In this document: positions 44,212 through 53,153 of the stretch, piece after piece
Position numbering within the stretch: position 1 is the first letter of the stretch
How the letters are laid out: each line of letters begins with the position of its first letter
DNA from: Pseudomonas benzenivorans
Lineage (GTDB): Bacteria > Pseudomonadota > Gammaproteobacteria > Pseudomonadales > Pseudomonadaceae
Direction of reading: 5' to 3'
NCBI RefSeq assembly: GCF_033547155.1
Contig: NZ_CP137892.1
Coordinates: forward strand, 992,001 to 1,056,000
DNA: 64,000 nucleotides
Notes under the pieces: generated by a model
Databases searched by the model: none
Told to the model about the DNA's origin: nothing
Seen by the model: the letters and a program-made list of their open reading frames with translations, nothing else
Translations under genes and position numbers: made by a program

Positions 44212-44217
44212 TATAGT
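44212..44217 (+). promoter_or_regulatory. Candidate -10 of the DUF1302 operon
   Basis: TATAGT, 40 bases before the ATG, without a good -35, as expected for an activator-dependent promoter. Both TGACTA elements lie 66 bases or more upstream. Confidence 0.4.
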
Positions 44218-44256
44218 CCGCACCATCCATAACAAAAAACACATGGAGTAGCGTCG

Positions 44257-46218
44257 ATGACAAAGACCCAACCGTTCTGGCGCCTGGCAAAGCTGCCGCT
44301 GGCCGTCAGCCTCGCATCCACCCTCGCCGCACCGGCATTCGGCGTTACCTTTAATATCGGCGAGATCGAAGGTCAGTTCGATTCGTCGTTGTCCGTGGGC
44401 GCCAGCTGGTCGGTGCGTGGTGCAGATAAGGACCTGATCGGTAGAAACAACGGTGGCGATGGCCTTTCGCAGACCTCGGATGATTCGCACCTGAACTTCA
44501 AGCGTGGCGAAACCTTCTCGAAGATCTTCAAGGGTATCCACGATTTGGAGCTGAAGTACGGCGATACGGGTGCCTTCATTCGCGGCAAGTATTGGTATGA
44601 CTTCGAGCTGAAGGACGAGCATCGTCTGTTCAAGGACATCGACGACAGCAATCGTAAAGAGGCTGCCCAGGCATCTGGTGCACAGATCCTCGATGCCTTC
44701 GTTTATCACAACTATGACATCGCCGATCAACCTGGTTCGGTACGCCTGGGTAAGCAGGTGGTCAGCTGGGGTGAAAGCACCTTTATCCAGAACTCCATCA
44801 ACTCCATCAACCCGATCGATGCCTCGGCGTTTCGCCGTCCTGGCGCGGAGATCAAGGAAGGCTTGATTCCGGTCAACATGTTCTACGTGTCCCAGAGCCT
44901 GACCGATAGCCTGTCGATGGAGGCGTTCTACCAGCTTGAGTGGGACCAGTCCGTCGCAGATAACTGCGGTACCTTCTTCGCACAGCCGGATGTGATTGCG
45001 GATGGCTGTGATCGTAACCTGGCCGTATTGAGCCCACAGCTTGGTGCTCTATCTGGGTTTGCCGCCGCACAGGGGTTTGGTTATCAGACTACCTCCGAAG
45101 GTGTGATAGTTCCTCGGGGCGGTGATCGTGATGCGCGTGATAGTGGGCAATGGGGTACGGCGTTCCGCTATTTCTCTGAACAGCTTGACACCGAATTCGG
45201 TGCCTATTTCATGAACTATCACAGCCGTACGCCGGTGTTCAGCGGGCGGGCTGCCCCAGCGGCAGCATTTACTGCCGCCCAGGCAGCAGTGGGTGGTTTT
45301 GGCGCTGCACAGGTGGCAGCTCAGTGCGCAACGATGGGGGGGGCTTGTGCCAACCCTGTAGTTCTCGCGGCAGTGCGAGCAGGTGTTCTGGGCAGTACGG
45401 CATTTCAGCAAGCCGCTACCGGGCTGGCGTCTGCGACAGTTGCCGGTAACAGCCAGTATTTCATCGAGTATCCCGAGGATATTCGCCTCTACGGTCTGAG
45501 TTTCTCTACTACCCTGCCTACTGGCACGGCCTGGAGTGGCGAAATTAGCTATCGGCCAAATGCACCGGTGCAGATCAATACCACCGACATTTTGTTTGGC
45601 GGTTTGACCCCCCTGGACTCAACTGTTTCCCCTATTCAGGCCACGCCTGGCACTGACACTCCCGGCTACCGCCGCAAGGAAATCACGCAGTTCCAGACCA
45701 CCTTTACCCACTTCTTCGACCAAGTGATGGGAGCCTCGCGTTTAACCCTGGTGGGTGAGATTGGGGTCACGCACGTGGGCGGTCTGGAAAACAGCAGTGA
45801 GTTGCGCTATGGCCGGGACCCAGTATTCGGCCCGGGCCCTTTGGCCGGCAATCGCTGCCAGACGCTCAATGCCAGTACGTTGGGCAGTGCTACCGCCGAG
45901 AACGTCAGCAAATACTGTGAGGACGATGGTTTCGTCACCAGTACCTCCTGGGGTTACCGCGCTCGCGCCATTTGGGATTACAACGATGCATTCGCGGGCA
46001 TCAACCTGAAACCCAGCATCTCCTGGTCCCATGACGTCGACGGCTATGGCCCCAACGGTGTGTTCAACGAAGGCAACAAGGCGGTGAGCCTGGGCCTGGA
46101 CGCCGAATACCAGAACACTTACACCGCGGGCCTGTCCTATACCGACTTCTTCGGCGGCAAGTACAACACGTCGATCGACCGTGACTTCGTCGCGCTCAGC
46201 TTCGGTATGAACTTCTAA
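44257..46218 (+). CDS. DUF1302 family outer-membrane protein
   Basis: 653 residues. Signal peptide MTKTQPFWRLAKLPLAVSLA and cut near APAFG; the mature part starts FNIGEIEGQFDSSLSVGAS and ends in RDFVALSFGMNF, a C-terminal aromatic beta-strand typical of outer-membrane barrels. PF06980 proteins occur with DUF1329 proteins and fatty-acid or sterol genes; their role is unproven, but they may be channels or lipid-transfer components. It lies 13 bases after the preceding sequence block and 24 bases before the DUF1329 gene, so the pair is one operon. Confidence 0.9.
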   Translation: MTKTQPFWRLAKLPLAVSLASTLAAPAFGVTFNIGEIEGQFDSSLSVGASWSVRGADKDLIGRNNGGDGLSQTSDDSHLNFKRGETFSKIFKGIHDLELKYGDTGAFIRGKYWYDFELKDEHRLFKDIDDSNRKEAAQASGAQILDAFVYHNYDIADQPGSVRLGKQVVSWGESTFIQNSINSINPIDASAFRRPGAEIKEGLIPVNMFYVSQSLTDSLSMEAFYQLEWDQSVADNCGTFFAQPDVIADGCDRNLAVLSPQLGALSGFAAAQGFGYQTTSEGVIVPRGGDRDARDSGQWGTAFRYFSEQLDTEFGAYFMNYHSRTPVFSGRAAPAAAFTAAQAAVGGFGAAQVAAQCATMGGACANPVVLAAVRAGVLGSTAFQQAATGLASATVAGNSQYFIEYPEDIRLYGLSFSTTLPTGTAWSGEISYRPNAPVQINTTDILFGGLTPLDSTVSPIQATPGTDTPGYRRKEITQFQTTFTHFFDQVMGASRLTLVGEIGVTHVGGLENSSELRYGRDPVFGPGPLAGNRCQTLNASTLGSATAENVSKYCEDDGFVTSTSWGYRARAIWDYNDAFAGINLKPSISWSHDVDGYGPNGVFNEGNKAVSLGLDAEYQNTYTAGLSYTDFFGGKYNTSIDRDFVALSFGMNF

Positions 46219-46242
46219 CGGTCAGGAAATTTGAGGAAGACT

Positions 46243-47616
46243 ATGTACATGAAAACAACAAAAGGTCTGTTGCAAACCGGCGCCCTGACCCTGTCGCTGC
46301 TCGCCAGCAGTGTGATGGCGGCCGTCTCGCCGGAAGAAGCCGCCCAGCTGGGCGCCAGCCTGACGCCGATCGGCGCAGAGATGGCGGGCAATGCCGATGG
46401 TTCGATCCCGGCCTGGACCGGCGGTCTGCCGAGCAATGCCGGCACCGTCGATGATCGCGGTTTCCTGTCGAATCCCTTCGCCAACGAGCAGCCGCTGTTC
46501 ACCATCACCGCGCAGAACGTGGATCAGTACAAAGACAAGCTCACCCCCGGTCAGCTGGCGATGTTCAAGCGCTATCCCGACAGCTACAAGATGCCGGTAT
46601 ATCCGACCCATCGCAGCGCCACCCTGCCGGACGCAGTCCTGGCCGCGGCCAAGGCCAACGCGGTCAATACCAAGTTGGTAGAAGGCGGCAACGGCCTGGA
46701 GAACTTCGCCACGGCCAACCCCTTCCCGATCCCCAAGAACGGTCTGGAAGTGATCTGGAACCACATCACCCGCTATCGCGGTGGCAGCGCCAAGCGCCTG
46801 GTGACCCAGGCGACCCCGCAGGCCAACGGCTCCTACAGCTTGGTGTATTTCGAGGACGAGTTCACCTTCCGCGATGCCCTGAAGGATGCCGGCAGCAGCA
46901 AGGCGGACAACATCCTGTTCTACTTCAAGCAGCGGGTGACCGCACCGTCGCGTCTGGCGGGCAACGTGCTGTTGGTGCACGAGACCCTGAACCAAGTCAA
47001 GGAGCCGCGTCTGGCGTGGCTGTACAACGCCGGCCAGCGCCGCGTGCGCCGGGCGCCGCAGGTGTCTTACGACGGTCCGGGCACCGCAGCCGATGGCCTG
47101 CGCACCTCGGACAACTTCGACCTGTACAACGGCGCGCCGGATCGTTACGACTGGACGCTCAACGGCAAGAAGGAAGTCTACATCGCCTACAACACCTATG
47201 GCCTGGACTCGCCGAAGCTCAAGTACGAGCAGATCATCAAGCCCGGCCATATCAACCAGGAGCTGAGCCGTTACGAGCTGCACCGCGTCTGGCATGTGAC
47301 CGCGACCCTGAAGTCGGGCGAGCGGCATATCTATGCCAAGCGCGACTTCTTCATCGACGAGGACACCTGGCAGGCCGCTGCCATCGACCACTACGACGGT
47401 CGCGGTACCCTGTGGCGTGTGGCCGAGGCGCATGCCCAGTACTACTACGACAAGAAAGTGCCGTGGTACACCCTGGAGGCCCTGTATGACCTGCAGTCCG
47501 GGCGCTACCTGGCGCTGGGCATGAAGAACGAGGAGAAGCAGTCCTATCAGTTCGATATCGGCTCCAAGGAAAGCGACTACACCCCGGCGGCCTTGCGTCA
47601 GGCCGGCGTGCGTTAA
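46243..47616 (+). CDS. DUF1329 family periplasmic protein
   Basis: 457 residues from ATG 46243 (GAGGAAG five bases before). Signal peptide MYMKTTKGLLQTGALTLSLL up to VMAAVSPEEAAQLG. DUF1329 proteins are LolA/LolB-like soluble periplasmic proteins that accompany DUF1302 and RND-type or lipid genes; a role as a hydrophobic-molecule chaperone between membranes is suspected. Ends SYQFDIGSKESDYTPAALRQ as in the family. Follows DUF1302 by 24 bases, so same operon. Confidence 0.9.
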   Translation: MYMKTTKGLLQTGALTLSLLASSVMAAVSPEEAAQLGASLTPIGAEMAGNADGSIPAWTGGLPSNAGTVDDRGFLSNPFANEQPLFTITAQNVDQYKDKLTPGQLAMFKRYPDSYKMPVYPTHRSATLPDAVLAAAKANAVNTKLVEGGNGLENFATANPFPIPKNGLEVIWNHITRYRGGSAKRLVTQATPQANGSYSLVYFEDEFTFRDALKDAGSSKADNILFYFKQRVTAPSRLAGNVLLVHETLNQVKEPRLAWLYNAGQRRVRRAPQVSYDGPGTAADGLRTSDNFDLYNGAPDRYDWTLNGKKEVYIAYNTYGLDSPKLKYEQIIKPGHINQELSRYELHRVWHVTATLKSGERHIYAKRDFFIDEDTWQAAAIDHYDGRGTLWRVAEAHAQYYYDKKVPWYTLEALYDLQSGRYLALGMKNEEKQSYQFDIGSKESDYTPAALRQAGVR

Positions 47617-47645
47617 GCACAGCAGCCTGACCGCGTAGTGCCGGT

Positions 47646-47680
47646 CTCGAGCCAGCAGGACGATGTCCGGCTGGCTCGAG
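47646..47680. other. Hairpin after the DUF1329 gene
   Basis: CTCGAGCCAGC / GCTGGCTCGAG, 11-bp perfect arms with a 13-base loop, immediately before the stronger terminator. Confidence 0.6.
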
Positions 47681-47694
47681 GTGCCGAGACATTG

Positions 47695-47727
47695 AATGCC
47701 CGTATCCTTGGATACGGGCATTTTTAT
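47695..47727 (+). terminator. Terminator of the DUF1302-DUF1329 operon
   Basis: 13-bp perfect stem AATGCCCGTATCC / GGATACGGGCATT followed by TTTATTT. Confidence 0.95.
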
Positions 47728-47906
47728 TTGGGATGTAGGCGGGGCTGGCCATTCGGCGAGGGGTTGGCAAGTGCGGACGTGCCGGGTGAGACCCGACGCA
47801 GCTATTGCAAAGAATTGTTAAGGCGGCCGGGGCACACTTCAAATGTGCGGCCCGAGGGGCTAGGCTGCTGGTCAAACCACAGACCTACTGCGCCAAGAAC
47901 CGGGTA

Positions 47907-50642
47907 ATGACCGAGCTGTCCAGTTCACATCGATTCGTCAGTCTGAGTCCGCAGAGCACCGATGGGCATTTCTTCCGTCCTCCGCTGCCACCGGGGCATG
48001 TCCTGCGCCCGCGCCTGTGCGAGCGGCTGGCGAGCGGTCTGTCCGGCCGCCTGATACTGGTCAGCGCGCCGGCGGGCTTCGGCAAGAGCTCACTGGCCAT
48101 CGAGTTTTGCGAACGGCTGCCGCCGCAGTGGCAGAGCCTCTGGTTCGGCCTGAGCCGCCGCGACAGCGATCCCGGGCGCTTTCTCGAGCGACTGTTGGCT
48201 GGGCTGCAACAGTTTTTCCCGGGGCTGGGGGACGATGCGCTGGGGTTGTTGCGACTGCGCCAGAGGCATCAGCCCTTCGCCTTCGAGGAATGGCTGGATG
48301 GTCTGCTCGACGAGCTGACGCTACGCTTGAAACCGGACAGTCCGGTGCTACTGGTGCTGGACGATTACCATCTGGCCCAGGGGGCGGTGCTCGATCGCTG
48401 CCTACAGTTCTTCCTCAACCACTTGCCGGCTGGCCTGCTCTTGCTGGTGACCAGCCGCCAGCGTCCGGATTGGCATCTGGCCCGCCTGCGCCTGTCGAGG
48501 CAATTGCTCGAGTTGCAGGAACAGGATCTGCGCCTGACAGAGGAGGAGACCGGCGAGCTGTTGTCTAGGCACGGTGCCACCTTGAGCGAGGAGGCGCTGG
48601 CCGATTTGCTGCAGCACAGCGAAGGTTGGGTGGCCGGGCTGCGCCTGTGGTTGCTCGCCGCCGCCGAGGCGGTTGTCGACGGCGAGATGACCAGGCCTCA
48701 CGGCGCCGAAGGGCTGATCCGCGAGTATCTACTGGAAGAGGTGATCGAGCGGCAGCCGCCGGAAGTGCAGGCCTTTCTCTATGACACCGCCTGCCAGGAG
48801 CGCTTCTGTGCCGAGCTGTGCGATGCCGTGCGCGAGGCCCATGACAGCGCCGCCATTCTCGAGCATCTGCAGGCGCATCAGGTGTTTCTGGTGCCGCTGG
48901 ATGAGCAAGGCCGCTGGTTTCGTTATCACCATCTGTTTTCCGACCTGCTCCGCGCTCGACCAGCGGCCGCCTTGCGTCCCGCCCCGACCAGTGCACACCT
49001 GCGTGCCTGCCGCTGGTTCAGCGGCCAAGGGCTGTTGGACGAGGCGATCGAGCAGGCGCTGCGGGCCGGGCAGCCGGATGTGGCCGCCAACCTGGTGCAG
49101 AACCTGTCCGAGGAGCAACTGCTGGCCGAACAAAACGTGGCCACCTTGTTGCGTTGGAAGATGGACTTGCCGGACAGCCTGCTGGCCAGCACGCCACGCC
49201 TGATCGTCCTGTACAGCTGGGCCCTGGCCCTGGCCTGTCAGCTGGATGCGGCCGAGGAGTTAGTAGGGCAGATGAGCCGCTTCCTTCCCGCTCCCTCGGC
49301 AGTCCAGCAGCAGAGCCTGCTGGCCCAGTGGCAAGCCCTCTGCGGGGTGATCGCCCGCGGTCGTGGCGAAAGCCTGAGCGCGCAACGCCACTGTACCGAA
49401 GCACTGGCGGGGTTGCCGATGGAGCGCTATGGCCAGCGGCTGATGTGCCTGTCGACCCTGGCTAATCTGGCCATCGTCCAGGGCGATCTGTGGCGTGCCC
49501 GGGGCCTCAATCGCGAGGCTTTGGAGCTGGCGCAGCGGGTGGGCAACCCCCTGTTCGAAGCGCTGGCGCACTATGACCGCGCGCGCGTACTGCAGGCCCG
49601 GGGCGAAGTGCAGCGGGCCCTCGACGAGGTGCGCCAAGGCCTGGAGCGTTTGCGCGGGCTGCCGCACCAGCGTTTGTACGCGTTGCGCGCACGCCTGACC
49701 CTGTATGAGGGTTATCTGCTGAGCCTGCGTCTGCAGCCGCAGTTGGCGCGTCAACGGTTAACGGCGGGGATCGCCGAGGCGCGTGCCTGCCGTGACGTCA
49801 GCCTGCTCATCGGCCAGTGCGTGCTGGCCGGCCTGGAGGGGCGCGAAGGCGCTCTGGCCGAAGCGTTCGCTCGACTCGCCGAGGCCGAGCGGCTCATGCA
49901 TGTCTGGGATGTGCCGCCTATCTACTACCTGGCGATGATCACCCTGGCCAAGTGCGAGTTGTGGCTGCGCCAAGGCCAGTTCGAAGTGGCGGATGCCTGG
50001 CTGGTGCGCCTGGCCGAGGCTTACAACGGGGAGCAGGCCGCCGCGGCGCCGGAGTTCCACCCGCAACTGCCGCTGTACATCGAACTCCACCAGGCGGTGC
50101 TGGAACGGCAGCAAGGTGAACGGAGTAAGGCCGAGAGGCGTCTGCGTGCTCTGGTGCAACGGGCACAGGCTATGGGGGGGGAGTTGCTGGCAGTGATCGC
50201 CCGGGTGCAGCTGGTTCTGTTGCTGCGCGCCAGTGGCCAGGAGCGTGAGGCCCGGCAACAGCTGAGTGACGCCTTGCAAGCGGCCCTTGGAGGCGCTCTG
50301 TCACCCTTCCAGGATCTGTTGAAGGCACACCCGGATTGGGCTCGGGAGCAACTGCTGGCGCAACCCGAGGGTTCCCAGCGCGAGGCGCTGTTGGCCGAAC
50401 TGCCCACGGCGCCGGCTGTGGCGAGCGTTGAGCCGGACATGATGGTGGGCAGTTTGAGCGGCCGTGAACTGGCGGTGTTGAAGCTGATTGCCCAAGGCTA
50501 TTCGAACCAGCAGATCAGCGAGAGTCTGTTCATCTCCCTGCATACGGTGAAAACCCATGCCCGCCATATCAACGGCAAGCTTGGCGTCGAGCGTCGTACC
50601 CAAGCGGTGGCGCGGGCCAAGAGCCTCGGCCTGCTGACTTGA
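47907..50642 (+). CDS. MalT-like LuxR-family transcriptional regulator
   Basis: 911 residues. STAND-type ATPase N-terminus with Walker A SAPAGFGKSSL and a Walker B LLVLDDYH; a long helical TPR-like middle; C-terminal LuxR helix-turn-helix LSGRELAVLKLIAQGYSNQQ followed by LHTVKTHARHINGKLGVERR. This is the MalT-type large ATP-dependent LuxR activator. Start ATG 47907 is chosen; the frame extends 34 codons upstream without similarity, and the ribosome site is weak (CGGGTA). Corresponds to PA3921 by position. Likely activator of the adjacent fatty-acid operon, with an unknown ligand. Confidence 0.92.
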   Translation: MTELSSSHRFVSLSPQSTDGHFFRPPLPPGHVLRPRLCERLASGLSGRLILVSAPAGFGKSSLAIEFCERLPPQWQSLWFGLSRRDSDPGRFLERLLAGLQQFFPGLGDDALGLLRLRQRHQPFAFEEWLDGLLDELTLRLKPDSPVLLVLDDYHLAQGAVLDRCLQFFLNHLPAGLLLLVTSRQRPDWHLARLRLSRQLLELQEQDLRLTEEETGELLSRHGATLSEEALADLLQHSEGWVAGLRLWLLAAAEAVVDGEMTRPHGAEGLIREYLLEEVIERQPPEVQAFLYDTACQERFCAELCDAVREAHDSAAILEHLQAHQVFLVPLDEQGRWFRYHHLFSDLLRARPAAALRPAPTSAHLRACRWFSGQGLLDEAIEQALRAGQPDVAANLVQNLSEEQLLAEQNVATLLRWKMDLPDSLLASTPRLIVLYSWALALACQLDAAEELVGQMSRFLPAPSAVQQQSLLAQWQALCGVIARGRGESLSAQRHCTEALAGLPMERYGQRLMCLSTLANLAIVQGDLWRARGLNREALELAQRVGNPLFEALAHYDRARVLQARGEVQRALDEVRQGLERLRGLPHQRLYALRARLTLYEGYLLSLRLQPQLARQRLTAGIAEARACRDVSLLIGQCVLAGLEGREGALAEAFARLAEAERLMHVWDVPPIYYLAMITLAKCELWLRQGQFEVADAWLVRLAEAYNGEQAAAAPEFHPQLPLYIELHQAVLERQQGERSKAERRLRALVQRAQAMGGELLAVIARVQLVLLLRASGQEREARQQLSDALQAALGGALSPFQDLLKAHPDWAREQLLAQPEGSQREALLAELPTAPAVASVEPDMMVGSLSGRELAVLKLIAQGYSNQQISESLFISLHTVKTHARHINGKLGVERRTQAVARAKSLGLLT

Positions 50643-50801
50643 GCCGCCCGCTACCGGCAGGCTCAGGCCCGACCGCTTCGTCCGGGGATGCACCCGGCTC
50701 GTTTTCGCCGGCGCGATAGCTTTGGACGCGGCGATTTTCGGCGTGCATTCAACGAGTGGATGGGTAAGCTAGCCGGCGTTCACCGTATCGAGGAGTCACC
50801 G

Positions 50802-51449
50802 ATGAGTTCTGCCGCGTCCCCTGCCCTGATCCGCGAAACCTTCCCCGTCGGGCCGTTGCAGTGCAACTGCACGATCATTGGCGACCCCGTCACCAAGCAG
50901 GCGATAGTGGTCGATCCGGGCGGCGACCCCGAGCTGATCATGGCGCGCCTCGAGGGCCATGGGCTCAAGGTGGTCAGCATCATCCACACCCACGCCCACC
51001 TGGACCACTTCCTCGCCTCCGGGCAGATGAAGGAGAAGACCGGTGCCACGCTGCATCTGCACAAGGAGGATCGGTTCCTCTGGGATAACCTGGAGATGCA
51101 GTGCCGCATGTTCGGGGTGCCCTATACGCCGGTGCCGGCTCCGGACCAGTGGCTGGCCGACGACGAGGCATTGCCCTGTGGCTGTGGCGTGGCGCTGCAC
51201 ACGCCCGGGCACACGCCCGGTTCCATGAGTTTCTGGTTCCCCCAAGACAAGCTGCTGATTGCCGGCGACACGCTGTTCAAGCGTGGCATCGGTCGGACCG
51301 ACCTGTGGGGCGGCGACTACGCGACCATCGAACGCTCGATCAAGCAGCGCCTGTACCGGCTCGACGAGGACGCCACCGTGGTTACGGGGCATGGTGCCGA
51401 TACCCGGCTGGGCGATGAAATGCGCGAGAATCCGTTTGTCCGCGCCTGA
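50802..51449 (+). CDS. Metallo-beta-lactamase-fold hydrolase (glyoxalase II-like, YcbL type)
   Basis: 215 residues. Metal motif HTHAHLDH, then GHTPGSMSFW and AGDTLFKRGIGRTD (the third metal ligand Asp), VVTGHG. Similar in length and motif to E. coli YcbL, a type II glyoxalase-like hydrolase. ATG 50802 has GAGGAG. Soluble, cytosolic. Substrate uncertain (thioester such as S-lactoylglutathione is the family model). Confidence 0.92.
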   Translation: MSSAASPALIRETFPVGPLQCNCTIIGDPVTKQAIVVDPGGDPELIMARLEGHGLKVVSIIHTHAHLDHFLASGQMKEKTGATLHLHKEDRFLWDNLEMQCRMFGVPYTPVPAPDQWLADDEALPCGCGVALHTPGHTPGSMSFWFPQDKLLIAGDTLFKRGIGRTDLWGGDYATIERSIKQRLYRLDEDATVVTGHGADTRLGDEMRENPFVRA

Positions 51450-51508
51450 GGGCGATGGGCGCCCCGCTGGCTAGACTGAATACTAGCCAATGCCTTGGAG
51501 GGTTCGTC

Positions 51509-52174
51509 ATGCCTAGTTCGCGTCTGATCCTGACCTGCTGCTGTGCCGGCTTGCTGCTCGGTTGTGCCTCGCAGAATCCCTATGACGGCCAGCCCAGCAG
51601 TAACAAGACTGCGACCTACGGCGGCCTCGGCGCCCTGGCTGGTGCGGTGGCCGGCGCGGCTATCAGTCACGACAATCGCGGCAAGGGGGCGCTGATCGGC
51701 GCCGCCGTAGGCGGGGCGGCGGGAGCCGGTTATGGCTACTACGCCGACAAGCAGGAGGCGGAACTGCGGCGCAGCATGGAGGGTACAGGCGTGCAGGTGG
51801 CGCGCCAGGGCGATGTGATCCAGCTGATCATGCCCGGAAACATCACCTTCGCCACCGATTCGGCGGAGATCGCCGGCAGTTTCCATGCGCCGCTGAACAA
51901 CCTGGCCAATTCCTTTCGCCAATATCCGCAGAACAGCATCGAGATCGTCGGTCATACCGACAGTGTCGGCTCCCATGCCTACAACATGGGGTTGTCGCAG
52001 CGCCGTGCACAGAGCGTGGCCAACTACCTGATCGCCCAGGGGGTCGATCAGACGCGTCTGAGCACCCGCGGCATGGGGCCCGACCAGCCTCTGGCGAGCA
52101 ATGCCTCGGCCGATGGGCGGGCCCAGAACCGTCGGGTCGAGGTGAACCTGCGGCCATTGCCCGGCGTGCAGTAG
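51509..52174 (+). CDS. OmpA/glycine-zipper lipoprotein, copy 1
   Basis: 221 residues. Lipobox LLLGC after MPSSRLILTCCCAGL. Glycine-zipper segment GGLGALAGAVAGAAIS, then a second GALIGAAVGGAAGAGYGYY, and an OmpA peptidoglycan-binding domain EIVGHTDSVGS, RRAQSVANYL, RAQNRRVEVNL. YiaD/YfiB-like outer-membrane lipoprotein. ATG 51509 has GGAGGG; the frame is open 18 codons further upstream. A close paralogue follows. Confidence 0.93.
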   Translation: MPSSRLILTCCCAGLLLGCASQNPYDGQPSSNKTATYGGLGALAGAVAGAAISHDNRGKGALIGAAVGGAAGAGYGYYADKQEAELRRSMEGTGVQVARQGDVIQLIMPGNITFATDSAEIAGSFHAPLNNLANSFRQYPQNSIEIVGHTDSVGSHAYNMGLSQRRAQSVANYLIAQGVDQTRLSTRGMGPDQPLASNASADGRAQNRRVEVNLRPLPGVQ

Positions 52175-52324
52175 TATCTGGTGCGGCGCGTACCCTCCTT
52201 GCTGCGTGTCGCACTGCTCATCAACACCGCCTGCTAAGCTGGAACGGAACTTCGAGGCGCCTGGCGCCTCGAACACCCCTGCGCGATAGCCAACCTGCTG
52301 AACAACCCAGATAAGGACGTATCT

Positions 52325-52981
52325 ATGAAGAACTGGCGTAACCTGACCGCTTTGGCCGCCGGCCTGGCTCTGCTGGCCGGCTGTACGACCAACCCCTATA
52401 CCGGCGAACGCGAAGCCGGCAAGGCAGGAGTCTATGGCGGTATCGGCGCGGTCACCGGAGCGGTGATCGGGGCGGCCACCTCGAGCAAGAAGGACCGCGC
52501 CAAGGGCGCCTTGATCGGTGCCGCAGTGGGCGGCGCCGCAGGCGGCGGTTACGGCTACTATGTCGACACCCAGGAGGCCAAGCTGCGCCAGACCCTGCAG
52601 GGCACGGGCGTACAGGTGCAGCGCAATGGCGATGACCTGAAGCTGATCATGCCGGGCAACATCACCTTCGCCAGCAATTCGGCGGATATTTCCAGCGGCT
52701 TCTACCCGACGCTCAACTCCCTGGTGCTGGTGTTCAAGGAGTTCGACAAGAACGGTATCGACATCGTCGGGCACACCGATAGCACCGGTTCGCTGGCGCT
52801 GAACCAGAACCTGTCGAATCGCCGTGCGCAGAGCGTCGCGGCTTACCTGTCGGGCAACGGCGTGGCGCCGGCGCGGATTTCCGCCTACGGTGCTGGGCCC
52901 AACCAGCCGATCGCCAGCAATGCCAACGAGGCGGGGCGGGCACAGAATCGCCGCGTCGAAATCAATCTGCGTCCGCTCTAA
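52325..52981 (+). CDS. OmpA/glycine-zipper lipoprotein, copy 2 (YiaD-like)
   Basis: 218 residues, lipobox LLAGC. Same order as copy 1: glycine-zipper region GGIGAVTGAVIGAATS and GALIGAAVGGAAGGGYGYY, then OmpA domain DIVGHTDSTGS, NRRAQSVAAYL, RAQNRRVEINL. The two proteins share about half of their residues, so they arose by tandem duplication; copy 2 has a separate upstream region (150 bases). Anchors the outer membrane to peptidoglycan, by family. Confidence 0.93.
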   Translation: MKNWRNLTALAAGLALLAGCTTNPYTGEREAGKAGVYGGIGAVTGAVIGAATSSKKDRAKGALIGAAVGGAAGGGYGYYVDTQEAKLRQTLQGTGVQVQRNGDDLKLIMPGNITFASNSADISSGFYPTLNSLVLVFKEFDKNGIDIVGHTDSTGSLALNQNLSNRRAQSVAAYLSGNGVAPARISAYGAGPNQPIASNANEAGRAQNRRVEINLRPL

Positions 52982-52996
52982 AACCGGGTGCAGACG

Positions 52997-53026
52997 AAAA
53001 GCCCCGCTCGTGCGGGGCTTTTTTCT
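52997..53026 (+). terminator. Terminator after YiaD-like gene
   Basis: AAAAGCCCCGC-TCGT-GCGGGGCTTTT plus more T bases. Confidence 0.93.
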
Positions 53027-53153
53027 GTGGTCCTTTGCTGGTCAGGGCAGGGCCCTCTGCCGGATTCCTGACTAGACTGCTTCCTTGAGTTCTGTCGCGC
53101 GCTCATCCCCTGTGATCGGGCGTGGCAGGTAGTGAACGGATTCAGGAGAAGTC

